A DNA stretch of 38,993 bases. Source: Acidobacteriaceae bacterium. Lineage in GTDB: Bacteria; Acidobacteriota; Terriglobia; Terriglobales; Acidobacteriaceae. Of the stretch, positions 9,344 to 17,600 are shown in pieces. How positions within the stretch are numbered: the first letter of the stretch is position 1; each line of letters starts with the position of its first letter. A program made the translations under genes and the position numbers. Under the pieces are notes generated by a model. The model was given only the letters and a program-made list of their open reading frames with translations. It did not search any database and was not told the DNA's origin. The DNA is taken from assembly GCA_003138975.1 (NCBI GenBank), contig PLHQ01000078.1, forward strand, positions 4,637-43,629, read 5' to 3'.

Positions 9344-9415
9344 GGCAACAGCCCTCCGGTATCTCTACAGGTTGCCATGGGAATGCGCGGGCGTGAGTTA
9401 CCAATTGAATACCGT

Positions 9416-10144
9416 CTATTGGACGGCGGCCGAGCCTGGCCCTGCCAGCTTGCCTTTGGATCCGGGAATTTGTTGCTCCATCTGATCGTTGAGCCAGCGT
9501 TCCAAGAGTTCCCGGGAACCTGGAGGTACATTGAGGAAACGCAGTCCCACGTAACCTTTGAGGTCAGCCCAGGCCACTTCCGTTTCCAGTTCCAAAGCGA
9601 CGCTGGTTCCCGGAAGAGTGAATTGCAGTTGAGGTGTAGCATTCTTGGGAAGCGCATGGTGCAACAGGAGAGCGATTCCCCCCTCACTGATGTTGGTGCT
9701 GGTACCTTGCAGTTCTTTTCCGTCAAGTACCAGACGGGCCGGCATCTTGATCGGGTGGCGGAAGTAGCGGCGCCGCTCGCGCAACATGAAGTTCAAAGCA
9801 GCGTTGAGGCAGCGCGATGTATTCAGAACAGATAGCGGCTTATGGAGAACGAAATTTACCCCCATGCCGAAGGCTTCCTGCGTCGTCGTTTTCTTGCCGT
9901 TGACGATGGCGAATGTTACCGAGTTCTTGTTGCTGGACGTGGTGCGTAGCCCCTCCAGAACTTCCACTCCGCCCGGCAGGTCGTCGCAGTCTACAATGAT
10001 CGCGTCGAACTTTTCGGAGATGAGGATCTCGCTGGCTTTCTTCGCTTCCTGGCAGATTTCGACCTCAATCGAAAATTTTTCCAGCGTCGGGCGGAGCACA
10101 CGGAACACTTCGGCATCCCGACTTAGAAGCAGCGACTCCAACAT
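9416..10144 (-). CDS. Receiver-like/PilZ domain protein
   Basis: 242 residues. The N-terminal 115 resemble a response-regulator receiver fold: acidic cluster VDCDD with a candidate phospho-acceptor D52, and LHKPLS with K102 where the conserved Lys is expected. The C-terminal part (about 120-220) is a PilZ domain. It carries the cyclic-di-GMP binding RxxxR at R125-R129 (RRYFR) and the second motif as NISEGG (N151, S153, G156), the Asn variant of [D/N]xSxxG. It is therefore a likely cyclic-di-GMP effector that may also take a two-component signal. No histidine kinase adjoins it; the cyclase/phosphodiesterase at 2690 is the obvious possible source of ligand. There is no Shine-Dalgarno; a TAAAAT box sits six bases before the ATG, which suggests a leaderless message. 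Confidence 0.85.
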   Translation of the reverse strand: MLESLLLSRDAEVFRVLRPTLEKFSIEVEICQEAKKASEILISEKFDAIIVDCDDLPGGVEVLEGLRTTSSNKNSVTFAIVNGKKTTTQEAFGMGVNFVLHKPLSVLNTSRCLNAALNFMLRERRRYFRHPIKMPARLVLDGKELQGTSTNISEGGIALLLHHALPKNATPQLQFTLPGTSVALELETEVAWADLKGYVGLRFLNVPPGSRELLERWLNDQMEQQIPGSKGKLAGPGSAAVQ

Positions 10145-10150
10145 GCTCTA

Positions 10151-10156
10151 ATTTTA
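10151..10156 (-). promoter_or_regulatory. -10 box placed for a leaderless PilZ-gene transcript
   Basis: TAAAAT on the minus strand (five of six matches to TATAAT) ends exactly six bases before the ATG at 10144, so transcription would begin at or next to the start codon. Confidence 0.5.
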
Positions 10157-10282
10157 GAATTAAGCTGAAGTCGCCGAAAGTGACCAAGGTATCGGATGAA
10201 ATGTGCGCCCATCCAAAATTGGCAGGGGAAGCAAGATCGTAGTGAAAGCGAGAGAACGGAGGCCAGGATTAGCCGATCCACG

Positions 10283-10777
10283 ATGCCATCGCTTGTCTAT
10301 CTTTCTCTCGGCTCAAATGTCGGCGACCGCGAGACCCAACTGCGAAACGCTGTGGCGCGGTTGGGCACAACTGGCCGAGTGGCGGCCGTTTCGTCCTTTT
10401 ACGAAACCGAACCTGTAGAGTTCACCCAGCAACCATGGTTTCTGAATTGTGCCGTCGTGCTCGAGACCAGCCAAACGCCGCGGCAACTGATGACCTCGAT
10501 CCTTCGCATCGAGCAAGAGATGGGCAGGCGACGCGTACAGAAAAAAGGACCCCGTATGATCGACATCGACCTCCTACTCTTCGACGGCGCCGTCGTAAGT
10601 TCTCCGGAAATTACGATTCCGCATCCCGCCCTGCATGAGCGCCGCTTCGTCTTGGAGCCGTTGGCAGAAATTGCGCCGGAGGTGCGACACCCAGTCCTAC
10701 ACAAAACAATCCTCGCACTGCGCGATGCGCTGCCGCTAGGACCTGTGGTCCGAAAGCTCAGCAAGGCAGGGCGTTAG
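10283..10777 (+). CDS. folK: 2-amino-4-hydroxy-6-hydroxymethyldihydropteridine pyrophosphokinase
   Basis: Transfers pyrophosphate from ATP to the pterin in folate synthesis. With the ATG at 10283 the protein has 164 residues, the usual size, and begins MPSLVYLSLGSNVGDR as in the family; an upstream in-frame start at 10196 would add an unconserved 29 residues. Visible motifs are SSFYETEPVE, PWFLNCAV, and the signature KKGPRMIDIDLLLFDG with its Mg/ATP-binding DxD. HPALHERRFVLEPLAEI closes the fold. No folP or folB adjoins. The stop codon lies two bases from the stop of the convergent gene at 10780. No strong Shine-Dalgarno is seen. Confidence 0.94.
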   Translation: MPSLVYLSLGSNVGDRETQLRNAVARLGTTGRVAAVSSFYETEPVEFTQQPWFLNCAVVLETSQTPRQLMTSILRIEQEMGRRRVQKKGPRMIDIDLLLFDGAVVSSPEITIPHPALHERRFVLEPLAEIAPEVRHPVLHKTILALRDALPLGPVVRKLSKAGR

Positions 10778-10779
10778 CT

Positions 10780-11436
10780 CTATGGCACAATGATTCGGCT
10801 GCCCGCTTCTTGCGGCCCGACGACCGCCGACTCCTTCTCGGGAAATTGTGCGAAGAGAAAATCAATGAAGGCGCGTGACTTGGGCCGTCCCGAGCTGCGT
10901 CCGTGGCCCAGTCGAACCAAGAACACCAGAGCCTTGAGCACGTCGCCATCGCGCAAGTTGGAGTAACCCAGCTGCTTCTGCTCGGCCTCGCGGTACTGCT
11001 TCACCATTTCTTCAACCTGTGCCGCGGCGGAATGCTGGGCTGCGCTGGTCAACGGCTGCTCGTAGTGCAATCCGGAGTTCACGAGCCGCTCATAACTTGT
11101 ACACATCGCTGAGAGTGCGGCGATCAGGTCGCGGTCATTGAGGCTGCGGTCCGCGCGAGCAGCTTTAGCCAGCGCGTAGCTCAACCCCATGAGAAGGTGT
11201 TCGCGCTCGTAGGTGAACTGATCCGAAATCTCGACTTGCAGAAATAACGAAGCCGCATCAAACTCGTCTGCGGAACGCGGCTTCTCGTGCTCTCTCGCCT
11301 GCTGCAGATAAGGGCAATCGCTGGGACAATCCAACATCACCTCGCGCTGTTCCCCGCAGCACTGCGGGCAAATGCGTCCGTGGATGGCGGGGCAGAAGCG
11401 TTTCTCCTTGCGAATCTCACAGATCGCGCAACTCAA
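10780..11436 (-). CDS. Unknown protein with an eight-cysteine N-terminal module
   Basis: I choose the TTG at 11436 because AGGAG (plus-strand ctcct, 11446-11450) lies nine bases upstream and the conserved-looking part begins there. The reading frame is open further upstream to 11544, but that extension looks uncharacteristic. The 218-residue protein opens MSCAICEIRKEKRFC. It has Cys at 3, 6, 15, 23, 26, 27, 37 and 41, a spacing that could bind two metals (zinc or Fe-S). The rest is largely helical and Gln/Glu-rich (EQPLTSAAQHSAAAQVEEMVKQ), ending in a flexible tail. I do not recognise a named family and give no function. It converges with folK, whose stop is two bases away. Confidence 0.75.
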   Translation of the reverse strand: MSCAICEIRKEKRFCPAIHGRICPQCCGEQREVMLDCPSDCPYLQQAREHEKPRSADEFDAASLFLQVEISDQFTYEREHLLMGLSYALAKAARADRSLNDRDLIAALSAMCTSYERLVNSGLHYEQPLTSAAQHSAAAQVEEMVKQYREAEQKQLGYSNLRDGDVLKALVFLVRLGHGRSSGRPKSRAFIDFLFAQFPEKESAVVGPQEAGSRIIVP

Positions 11437-11676
11437 ATCGTCGTTCTCCTGTTCAGCATTATGGCATCGGAAGCGGCAGACTTGGGCCGTGAACCTGACG
11501 AGAGTTGCGGTTGGTGAAGACAATCCAGCCTTGCTCCCTCCCACCCTTGACTGCGTTGGAACCCATGTTTGGGCCGTTCCGGGATGCCCATCTGCAAATA
11601 TGCATGTAAAAATGGCCCTTTTTGAGTGTTATATGTATGCGACCCGCGTAGAATAAGGGTGTTTTCCACAGGGCAG

Positions 11677-11685
11677 TGGTATAAG
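11677..11685 (+). promoter_or_regulatory. Possible extended -10 promoter of the HU gene
   Basis: TGGTATAAG is an extended -10 (TGn plus TATAAG) without a good -35. It would start transcription near 11692, about 40 bases before the ATG. The flanking stretch 11437-11676 shows no gene. Confidence 0.4.
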
Positions 11686-11732
11686 ATCGAGCCCGCTGGA
11701 ATTAAAATTTGATGTTTTTCCGAGGAGGAAAT

Positions 11733-12029
11733 ATGGCTTCAGGTTTGACCAAAACTCAACTCGTCCGTCATCTGGCCGAGAAAGTTGAAATCCCCAATAA
11801 GACTGCTGCGGCGTTTTTGGAGCAACTAGCCGACGTCGCTGTAAAAGAAACCAAGAAGAACGGCGTGTTTGTTGTGCCCGGCCTAGGCCGGCTGGTGAAA
11901 GCCCACCGCAAAGCCCGCGTCGGACGTAATCCGCAGACTGGCGAGCCCATCCAGATCAAGGCAAAGACCGTGGTGAAGTTCCGCGTCGCCAAGGCTGCCA
12001 AGGACGCGATCGCCCCCAAGAAGCCGTAG
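11733..12029 (+). CDS. HU-family DNA-binding protein
   Basis: Small histone-like DNA-bending protein, 98 residues from the ATG at 11733. That start is fixed by the near-perfect GAGGAGG just upstream; an in-frame ATG at 11709 would add eight residues and waste the site. It begins MASGLTKTQLVRHLAEKV, then the dimer core FLEQLADVAVKETKKNGVFVVPGLGRL. The DNA-binding arm carries GRNPQTGEPIQIKA (family signature) and a Lys/Ala-rich C-terminus (KAAKDAIAPKKP). It is a single-gene unit closed by a hairpin terminator. Paralogue type (HupA/HupB/IHF) cannot be settled. Confidence 0.93.
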   Translation: MASGLTKTQLVRHLAEKVEIPNKTAAAFLEQLADVAVKETKKNGVFVVPGLGRLVKAHRKARVGRNPQTGEPIQIKAKTVVKFRVAKAAKDAIAPKKP

Positions 12030-12052
12030 CGTTTGTGTTGAGATTGATTCCG

Positions 12053-12081
12053 AAGGCCGGCTTAGGCCGGCCTTTAGTTTT
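12053..12081 (+). terminator. Rho-independent terminator after the HU gene
   Basis: Nine-bp perfect stem AAGGCCGGC (12053-12061) with GCCGGCCTT (12066-12074) around the tetraloop TTAG, followed by TAGTTTT. It begins 24 bases after the HU stop codon. Confidence 0.85.
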
Positions 12082-12108
12082 CTGCAAGAATTGAATTTTC
12101 GCGCACTT

Positions 12109-13047
12109 ATGCTGAACTGGATCGTGATCGGAATCGGCGATATCGCTACCCGTCGCGTCATCCCCGCGATTCAGTCCGAGCCCAGAAGTCGGCTTTATGG
12201 TCTGGTCACGCGCGATCCGGCAAAAGCAGCGCCATACGAAGCTCGCGTTTGGCCCACGCTCGACGAAGCTGTCTCCGATCCCGCCGCGCACGCGGTTTAT
12301 GTTGCGACTCCCGTTTTCCTACACGCGCCGCAGACCATCCAATCTCTGCGCGCGGGAAAGCATGTGCTGTGCGAGAAGCCAATGGCCATGAACGAGGCTG
12401 AGGCGCGCTCGATGGTGCAAACAGCAGAAGGGACGGGACGCACTTTCGGTGTGGCTTACTATCGCAGAGCTTATCCGAAAGTTCAGCGCGCAAAACAGTT
12501 GCTCGACGCCGGCATTATCGGCAAGGCCGTCCTCGCCGAACTCACCTGCCACGAATGGCGTGGAGAGAAGCCGGGTCATCGCAGTTGGTTACTCGATCCA
12601 GCCCAAGCCGGCGGCGGCCCGCTCTACGACATCGCCTCACACCGCATCGACGTGCTGAACTTCTTGTTCGGCCAACCGTCACGTGCCTGTGGCCACCTGT
12701 CGAATGCAGTTCATCAGTATGGAGTGGAAGACAATGCAACTGTGGTGATCGACTATGTGGACGGCATGCGCGGCATCGTGGATGTTCGCTGGCATTCGAA
12801 GGTCAGGCGGGATGAATGCCGCATCCGGGGCACCGATGGCGAAATGGATTTGACTCCGCTGAATGGCCCGGAGCTAATCTATCCCGGCGGCCGCGAGAAC
12901 ATCCCGAATCACGCCAACGTGCATGGTCCCATGATCGAGAACTTTGTGGATGCCGTTCTCGGCAAAGCCCCCCTGCTGGCCAGCGGAGCGTCGGCTTACT
13001 GGACAGACTGGGTCATCGAGCAGTCGCGGCGAAGTGGCGTTGAATAA
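12109..13047 (+). CDS. Gfo/Idh/MocA-family NAD(P)-dependent dehydrogenase
   Basis: 312 residues from the ATG at 12109; a TTG at 12091 is in frame but overlaps the leader next to the HU terminator. The N-terminal Rossmann fold begins MLNWIVIGIGDIA with GxGxxA at 8-13. The family EKP motif is at 89-91 in CEKPMAMN, and the C-terminal sheet domain contains GGGPLYDIASHRIDVL with its conserved D and H. Such enzymes oxidise sugars, inositols or related alcohols; nothing nearby identifies the substrate. No Shine-Dalgarno is evident. The next gene is 220 bases away, so it is probably monocistronic. Confidence 0.88.
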   Translation: MLNWIVIGIGDIATRRVIPAIQSEPRSRLYGLVTRDPAKAAPYEARVWPTLDEAVSDPAAHAVYVATPVFLHAPQTIQSLRAGKHVLCEKPMAMNEAEARSMVQTAEGTGRTFGVAYYRRAYPKVQRAKQLLDAGIIGKAVLAELTCHEWRGEKPGHRSWLLDPAQAGGGPLYDIASHRIDVLNFLFGQPSRACGHLSNAVHQYGVEDNATVVIDYVDGMRGIVDVRWHSKVRRDECRIRGTDGEMDLTPLNGPELIYPGGRENIPNHANVHGPMIENFVDAVLGKAPLLASGASAYWTDWVIEQSRRSGVE

Positions 13048-13267
13048 CGGCGCTCAATCCCCGCATTGCTTTTGACAACCGTCGTGCCCGGGCAAGCGTT
13101 CCTAAAGGCATAAGGGATGAGTTCTGGAAACAGTCCCTTCTCGTCCCACCAGCCTTGTGACGCTGGTCACCGCCGATAGCTCGATTCCAGCCTATAAGCT
13201 AACGGAGAGTAGTTTCCACGGGGGCCGTAAGGCTGATTCAACATCCTGTCGGCTCACGTGAGCACAC

Positions 13268-14893
13268 ATGGATGGAGAAGCCCACGCCGGTGTGAATCCC
13301 TGGGTCGTCACATTTTCTGTGATGCTGGCGACCTTCATGGAGATACTCGACACCACAGTCGTCAACGTTTCCATCCCTCACATCGCCGGGAACCTCGCCG
13401 CAACCATCGAAGAAGGCACGTGGGTGGTCACATCGTATTTGGTGTCCAATGCGATCATCTTGCCGATGTCCGGATGGCTGGCGAACTATATCGGCAGAAA
13501 GAAGCTGCTCCTGACTTGTGTGGCGGGGTTCACGTTGACGTCTTTGTTCTGCGGATTGGCAACCAGCCTTCCGGCCCTGATCTTCTTCCGCGTGCTCCAG
13601 GGCCTTACGGGCGGCGGATTGCAGCCTCTGGCACAGGCTATTCTGCTGGAAACATTTCCTGAGCAAAAACATGGTCAAGCCATGGCCGCATTCGGCATCG
13701 GCATTCTGCTGGCGCCCATTCTGGGGCCGACGTTGGGCGGTTGGATTACCGACAACTACAGCTGGCGCTGGATTTTCTATCTCAACCTTCCGGTTGGTGT
13801 CTTGTCTCTGCTGATGATGAACCGATTTGTATTCGATCCGCCCTACATCAGGCGCACGCAGGGACGGGTTGACCTGTGGGGTATCGGCTTTCTCGCCCTT
13901 GGCTTGGGCGCGCTGCAGGTGGTCCTCGATACCGGTCAGCGGAAAGACTGGTTCTCTTCCAACTACATTCGTTTTTTTGCCACGTTCTGTGTTATCGGGT
14001 TGGTCTCGTTGGTAATTCGAGAGCTGAAAACCGCGAATCCAGTAGTGGACCTTCGCGCGCTGGTGAATCGCTCCTTCAGTGCCGGAGTATTTCTCATCAG
14101 CCTGTTGGGCTTCATTCTTTACTCCAGCCTGGTGTTGTTGCCCATCTACCTGCAAACGCTGCTGGGATATCCGGCATACAACGCGGGCCTGGCACTCTCT
14201 CCTCGCGGCCTGGGCTCTCTAGCCACGACTCCGCTGGCGGGGTACTTGACCAGCAAAATGGACCCACGCAAGCTTCTGGCAATTGGCCTCGTGCTGGGCT
14301 CGCTTACCATGTTCAGTCTTTCCGGCCTTAACTTGAATGCCGGCTATTGGGATATCTTGTGGCCGCAGGTATTTCAGGGCGTGGCTTTGAGTTTCCTATT
14401 TATCCCACTCATGGCGCTCAGCATGGCCGGTATTCCAAAGGAAAAGATGGGAAATGCCACCAGCATTTTCAATTTGATGCGCAATATCGGAGGCAGCGTT
14501 GGCATTGCCATCATGACCACCTTCCTCGCTCGCCGTACCCAGATGCACCAGAACGTGCTGATCGGCAAGATTACGGCGGGCAATTTGAAAACCGCGGAAA
14601 TGCTGCAGGGCATGCAGGGGTGGTTCCACACGAATGGTGTTGATCAATACGTGGCATCCCGCAGGGCTTGGGCCGCACTCTACGGGATGGTCCAACGCCA
14701 TGCTTCCATGCTGTCGTTCGTAGAAGCGTTCTGGGTTATGGGAGTCCTATTTCTCATCATGCTGCCGTTTGTCCTGCTATTGCGAAATCCCAGACCGAAA
14801 CCTCAGCTACAGGACCCGCCACCCACCGCAGAGCAAACCACGCAGGTTCATGAAGAATCGCAGGACGAAGAGCTGTTCTTAGTCCACGGATAA
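13268..14893 (+). CDS. DHA2-type multidrug efflux MFS transporter (EmrB/QacA-like)
   Basis: Inner-membrane proton-coupled exporter of 541 residues with about 14 predicted membrane helices. Family motifs are visible: LDTTVVNVSIP (27-37) in the first helix, the loop motif GWLANYIGRKK (about 68-78), and the antiporter motif GIGILLAPILGPTLGGWI in helix 5. The C-terminal roughly 35 residues are hydrophilic and acidic. EmrB-like pumps normally work with an EmrA (HlyD) periplasmic adaptor and TolC, but no adaptor gene lies beside it, so the partner must be elsewhere or absent. The ATG at 13268 begins just before the first helix; no clear Shine-Dalgarno is present. The 220-base upstream gap contains no gene I can support. 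Confidence 0.92.
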   Translation: MDGEAHAGVNPWVVTFSVMLATFMEILDTTVVNVSIPHIAGNLAATIEEGTWVVTSYLVSNAIILPMSGWLANYIGRKKLLLTCVAGFTLTSLFCGLATSLPALIFFRVLQGLTGGGLQPLAQAILLETFPEQKHGQAMAAFGIGILLAPILGPTLGGWITDNYSWRWIFYLNLPVGVLSLLMMNRFVFDPPYIRRTQGRVDLWGIGFLALGLGALQVVLDTGQRKDWFSSNYIRFFATFCVIGLVSLVIRELKTANPVVDLRALVNRSFSAGVFLISLLGFILYSSLVLLPIYLQTLLGYPAYNAGLALSPRGLGSLATTPLAGYLTSKMDPRKLLAIGLVLGSLTMFSLSGLNLNAGYWDILWPQVFQGVALSFLFIPLMALSMAGIPKEKMGNATSIFNLMRNIGGSVGIAIMTTFLARRTQMHQNVLIGKITAGNLKTAEMLQGMQGWFHTNGVDQYVASRRAWAALYGMVQRHASMLSFVEAFWVMGVLFLIMLPFVLLLRNPRPKPQLQDPPPTAEQTTQVHEESQDEELFLVHG

Positions 14894-14967
14894 GCGATTA
14901 GGGATGTGCTCGGTCCGTTGCTCGCAGCTCACGACGCGCCGCTCTTCGTTGGTGGCTGCTAAAGGCG

Positions 14968-15405
14968 TTAGCCTCCGGGCCCGTCGTTGGAGACGTATTG
15001 CTCGAGCGCTTCCAGTTCGCGGCTAAGGTCGTCGACGCGCCACTCCAGCAGATTGCGAATAGAAAGAATCCCCAGCAGCTTGCCGTTGTCATCGGCTACC
15101 GGCAGATGGCGGAAATGGCGCTCCAACATGGTAGTGAGCGCCTCGCCTGCCCCCGTACTCCGCGTCGCCATTTCCACTGGAGTGGTCATCAGCTCGCGGA
15201 CCGATGTGGTCTGCGGGTCCGTTCGGCTGAGTGCCATCTTGCGGAGGACATCGCGTTCCGTGAAAATTCCGGCAACGCGATACTCGGAGTCGACCACGGC
15301 TACAGCTCCGACGTGGTGATCCAGCATTTTATTGATGGCGTCGGCTACGGTCGCTTCCAGCGGAACCGCCGCAATTTCCCGGTCACAAAGTTCCAGCACA
15401 CTCAT
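14968..15405 (-). CDS. Two-CBS-domain protein
   Basis: 145 residues made almost entirely of a CBS pair (Bateman module). The first repeat covers about 8-65 (VADAINKMLDHHVGAVAVVD...GIFTERDVLRK). The second covers about 72-128 (MTTPVEMA...MLERHFRHLPVADDNGKLLGILSIRNLL). Such stand-alone modules bind adenine nucleotides and act as energy or redox sensors, but the target here is unknown. The ATG at 15405 is preceded by a GGAGGGGG Shine-Dalgarno, so the start is well supported. The gene converges with the MFS exporter and follows the amidohydrolase gene on the same strand after 177 bases. A second CBS pair occurs in the protease at 18839. Confidence 0.9.
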   Translation of the reverse strand: MSVLELCDREIAAVPLEATVADAINKMLDHHVGAVAVVDSEYRVAGIFTERDVLRKMALSRTDPQTTSVRELMTTPVEMATRSTGAGEALTTMLERHFRHLPVADDNGKLLGILSIRNLLEWRVDDLSRELEALEQYVSNDGPGG

Positions 15406-15582
15406 AAATACCCCCTCCCGGCTCTGCCTAACATCTCGAGCGTGGGCCCAACCTAAACCAGAATTCGGGATTGATGAATTATGCTCACGGCGGAGCTGAT
15501 GTCAAGGGAATTGAAACGAAATTCGAGAAATCCTTGCTTCGCCCCAACCGAGAGCGGGAATTGCGGCCTCTTCTCGCTGAAC

Positions 15583-16911
15583 TCACCGCTTCGTTTCCTG
15601 GCTGCCTTCGCTCTTGAAGACCTTGCCGTCTTTCATCACGAACTGCACGCTTCCCAGGGCTTTGATATCCTGCAGCGGATCGCCGCTCACCGCGATGATG
15701 TCGGCAAAGGCTCCGGGCGCAACAATGCCGAGTTTCCCATCCATGTCCAACATAATAGCTGCGCGTGAGGTTGCGCTCTGAATGGCTTCCATCGGCGGCA
15801 TGCCCAGCTCAACCATGCGCGGGAACTCCTGGGCGATTGGCTCGCTCCAGGGAATTCCGCCCATATCCGTTCCAAAAGCTATCTTTACTCCAGCCTTCAG
15901 TGCCTTCTTGAACGACGGTTCGTGCAAGGACACCCGCAAGCGATCGCGCCGTCCGGCAGGAGTGTCCGCCGGAGCCCAATCGTGGTAGTAGGCGCTGATC
16001 GTCGGGACGTACCATGTGCCTTGTTTCAGCATTTGGGAAATCGCCGCGTCATCGAGATCGAGGCCATGCTCGATGGAATCGCACCCGCCATCCAGCGCCC
16101 GATGCAGGCCAATGCCGCCATACGCGTGACACGCGACCTTCTTGCCCCAGCCGTGAGTCTCGTCCACGATCGCCCGCAACTCGTCGACCGTGAGCGTGGG
16201 CTGTGAGACTAGCTCGCCATTCTTGCCCACCCAGGAACGGTGCGTCATGTAGACTTTGATCCAGTCGGCGCCGTGGTCGAGTTGCTCGCGTGCTGCCTTG
16301 CGGGCTTCTACCGGACCGTCGACAATCTGTGCGCCTTTGGGCATGTCGAGCTCGGGTGCATAGCCCTCCAGCGGATAGCCGCCCGTGGTCGAGATGGCGC
16401 GGGTCGAAATAAAAAGGCGCGGTCCCGGAATATAGCCTTGCTCGATGGCCTGCTTGATACCCACATCGCCATAACCGGCGCCTTCGGTTTCTACGTCGCG
16501 CAGCGTAGTGAAGCCTTGTTCCAGCGCCCGCCGCGCCGCCACGGTGGCCCGCGCCGCGCGCAGGGCGAGGGGCGCATTCAGGATGTTGGCGTCGTATCCA
16601 CCCTGAGCGGGATCTTCTCCCTGTAAGAAGATGTGGGTGTGACAATCGATGAGACCCGGCAGGACCGTGGCTTTCGACAAATCGATTACAGTCGCGGCGG
16701 AGGGAATCTTGGCGGTTGCCGAATCTGTAACACTCTCGATTCGATTGCCGTGGACAACAATCACCTGATCGTTCCGCGGCTTGTCGGATTTGCCGTCGAT
16801 GAGCGAGCCTGCGCGAATGGCGGTCCACGATTCAGAGGCTCGATTGTCTTTGTCTTGCGCGGCCGCAGAAACGGCAACGACAAGAAGTAGCACCCACCCA
16901 CAGTTCTTCAA
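15583..16911 (-). CDS. Secreted amidohydrolase (imidazolonepropionase/prolidase-like)
   Basis: 442 residues with a signal peptide (MKNCGWVLLLVVAVSAAAQ, cleavage likely after AAA). This is followed by a metal-dependent TIM-barrel amidohydrolase. Metal ligands are visible: H91 and H93 (DCHTHIF), a candidate carbamylated K219, H262, H282 (IEHGLD) and D349 (FGTDMGG). This set is typical of the PF01979 group that includes secreted Xaa-Pro dipeptidase-like enzymes; the substrate cannot be named. The start is TTG at 16911 with GGGGA five bases upstream. It lies 56 bases downstream of ridA on the same strand and is likely cotranscribed. RidA destroys reactive enamines/imines, which could fit amine-releasing chemistry, but that link is inference because the two act in different compartments. 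Confidence 0.88.
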   Translation of the reverse strand: MKNCGWVLLLVVAVSAAAQDKDNRASESWTAIRAGSLIDGKSDKPRNDQVIVVHGNRIESVTDSATAKIPSAATVIDLSKATVLPGLIDCHTHIFLQGEDPAQGGYDANILNAPLALRAARATVAARRALEQGFTTLRDVETEGAGYGDVGIKQAIEQGYIPGPRLFISTRAISTTGGYPLEGYAPELDMPKGAQIVDGPVEARKAAREQLDHGADWIKVYMTHRSWVGKNGELVSQPTLTVDELRAIVDETHGWGKKVACHAYGGIGLHRALDGGCDSIEHGLDLDDAAISQMLKQGTWYVPTISAYYHDWAPADTPAGRRDRLRVSLHEPSFKKALKAGVKIAFGTDMGGIPWSEPIAQEFPRMVELGMPPMEAIQSATSRAAIMLDMDGKLGIVAPGAFADIIAVSGDPLQDIKALGSVQFVMKDGKVFKSEGSQETKR

Positions 16912-16967
16912 TTTTGTCCCCTGAAGTTGCCAAAGAGTTTTACGAATTGTGAAATTCTACTCCTCCT

Positions 16968-17354
16968 TCATCCGAGATAAGCATCGGCCTCGATCTCCAC
17001 CAGAATCTCGGGAGAGATCAACGCGCTCACCTGGACCATCGAAGTTGCAGGCCGAATCTCGCGGAAGAATTCCCCATGCGCCTTGCCGACCTTCTCCCAC
17101 TGCGCAATATTCGTCACATAGATTCGGGTGCGCACCACATCCTTCGTGGTGGCTCCAGCCTTCTTCAAAGCGCTCTCAATATTCTTCAGCGTCTGCACCG
17201 CCTGGGCGTAGACGTCTCCCACGCCCACAATCTTGCCATCCGGCCCAGTTGCCGTGGTCCCTGACACGTGCACGTAGGGGCCTATCTTTACCGCGCGGGA
17301 GTAACCCACAATCGGTTCCCAACTTGTGCCGCTCGAGATGTTTGTTCGTCCCAT
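16968..17354 (-). CDS. RidA family enamine/imine deaminase
   Basis: 128 residues of the RidA/YjgF/UK114 family, cytosolic trimers that hydrolyse reactive 2-aminoacrylate-type intermediates. The C-terminal signature is present as [23 protein letters not shown] segment, with the catalytic Arg at R101 and the conserved Glu near 119-122. [13 protein letters not shown] and the helix [17 protein letters not shown] are typical. The ATG at 17354 has AAAGGA seven bases upstream. It is the first gene of a likely two-gene unit with the amidohydrolase. A strong inverted repeat lies 35 bases upstream. Confidence 0.93.
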   Translation of the reverse strand: MGRTNISSGTSWEPIVGYSRAVKIGPYVHVSGTTATGPDGKIVGVGDVYAQAVQTLKNIESALKKAGATTKDVVRTRIYVTNIAQWEKVGKAHGEFFREIRPATSMVQVSALISPEILVEIEADAYLG

Positions 17355-17388
17355 TTGTTAATCCTTTCCTATCAACTTCATTTTATTC

Positions 17389-17414
17389 GCTGCTAACGCA
17401 ATGGCATTAGCAGC
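17389..17414. repeat. Long inverted repeat upstream of ridA
   Basis: GCTGCTAACGC (17389-17399) and GCATTAGCAGC (17404-17414) are complementary at ten of eleven positions around the four bases AATG. It sits 35 bases upstream of the ridA start and about 190 bases upstream of the gene at 17601. It could be an operator for a dimeric regulator or a hairpin in the ridA leader. Confidence 0.6.
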
Positions 17415-17495
17415 CATGAAGCGAGTGTGCCAACAAAAATTCGACGGCAAACCTAGCTGGGGATCAAGTCCTCGAATCATCAGCAAAAATGATGC

Positions 17496-17580
17496 ACTCG
17501 ATAAACAAAAGTCACTTGCTTTTGTCGAGTGGCTGGGGTAACAGTTACCCAGCAACGTTGGAAGTCCGTGTGCAACACGG
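17496..17580 (+). other. Three tandem stem-loops before the gene at 17601
   Basis: Hairpin A: ACTCG (17496-17500) and ACAAAAG (17505-17511) pair with CTTTTGT (17519-17525) and CGAGT (17526-17530), with a four-base bulge and seven-base loop. Hairpin B: GCTGGG...CCCAGC in 17532-17553, extended by partial TAAC/GTTA pairing. Hairpin C: CCGTGT (17566-17571) with ACACGG (17575-17580), loop GCA. The ribosome-binding region (GGGGG) and ATG follow within 21 bases. The pairings are seen directly; a structured leader RNA or small RNA is inference. Confidence 0.55.
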
Positions 17581-17600
17581 ATTTCAGGGGGCCCCAATAG

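Noticed and set aside
13238-14155. 305-codon minus-strand frame opposite the MFS exporter
   Set aside because: Gln/Arg/His-rich translation typical of a shadow of membrane-protein codons.
13268-14893. A tripartite EmrAB-TolC operon
   Set aside because: Only the EmrB-like pump is present; neighbours encode a dehydrogenase and a CBS protein.
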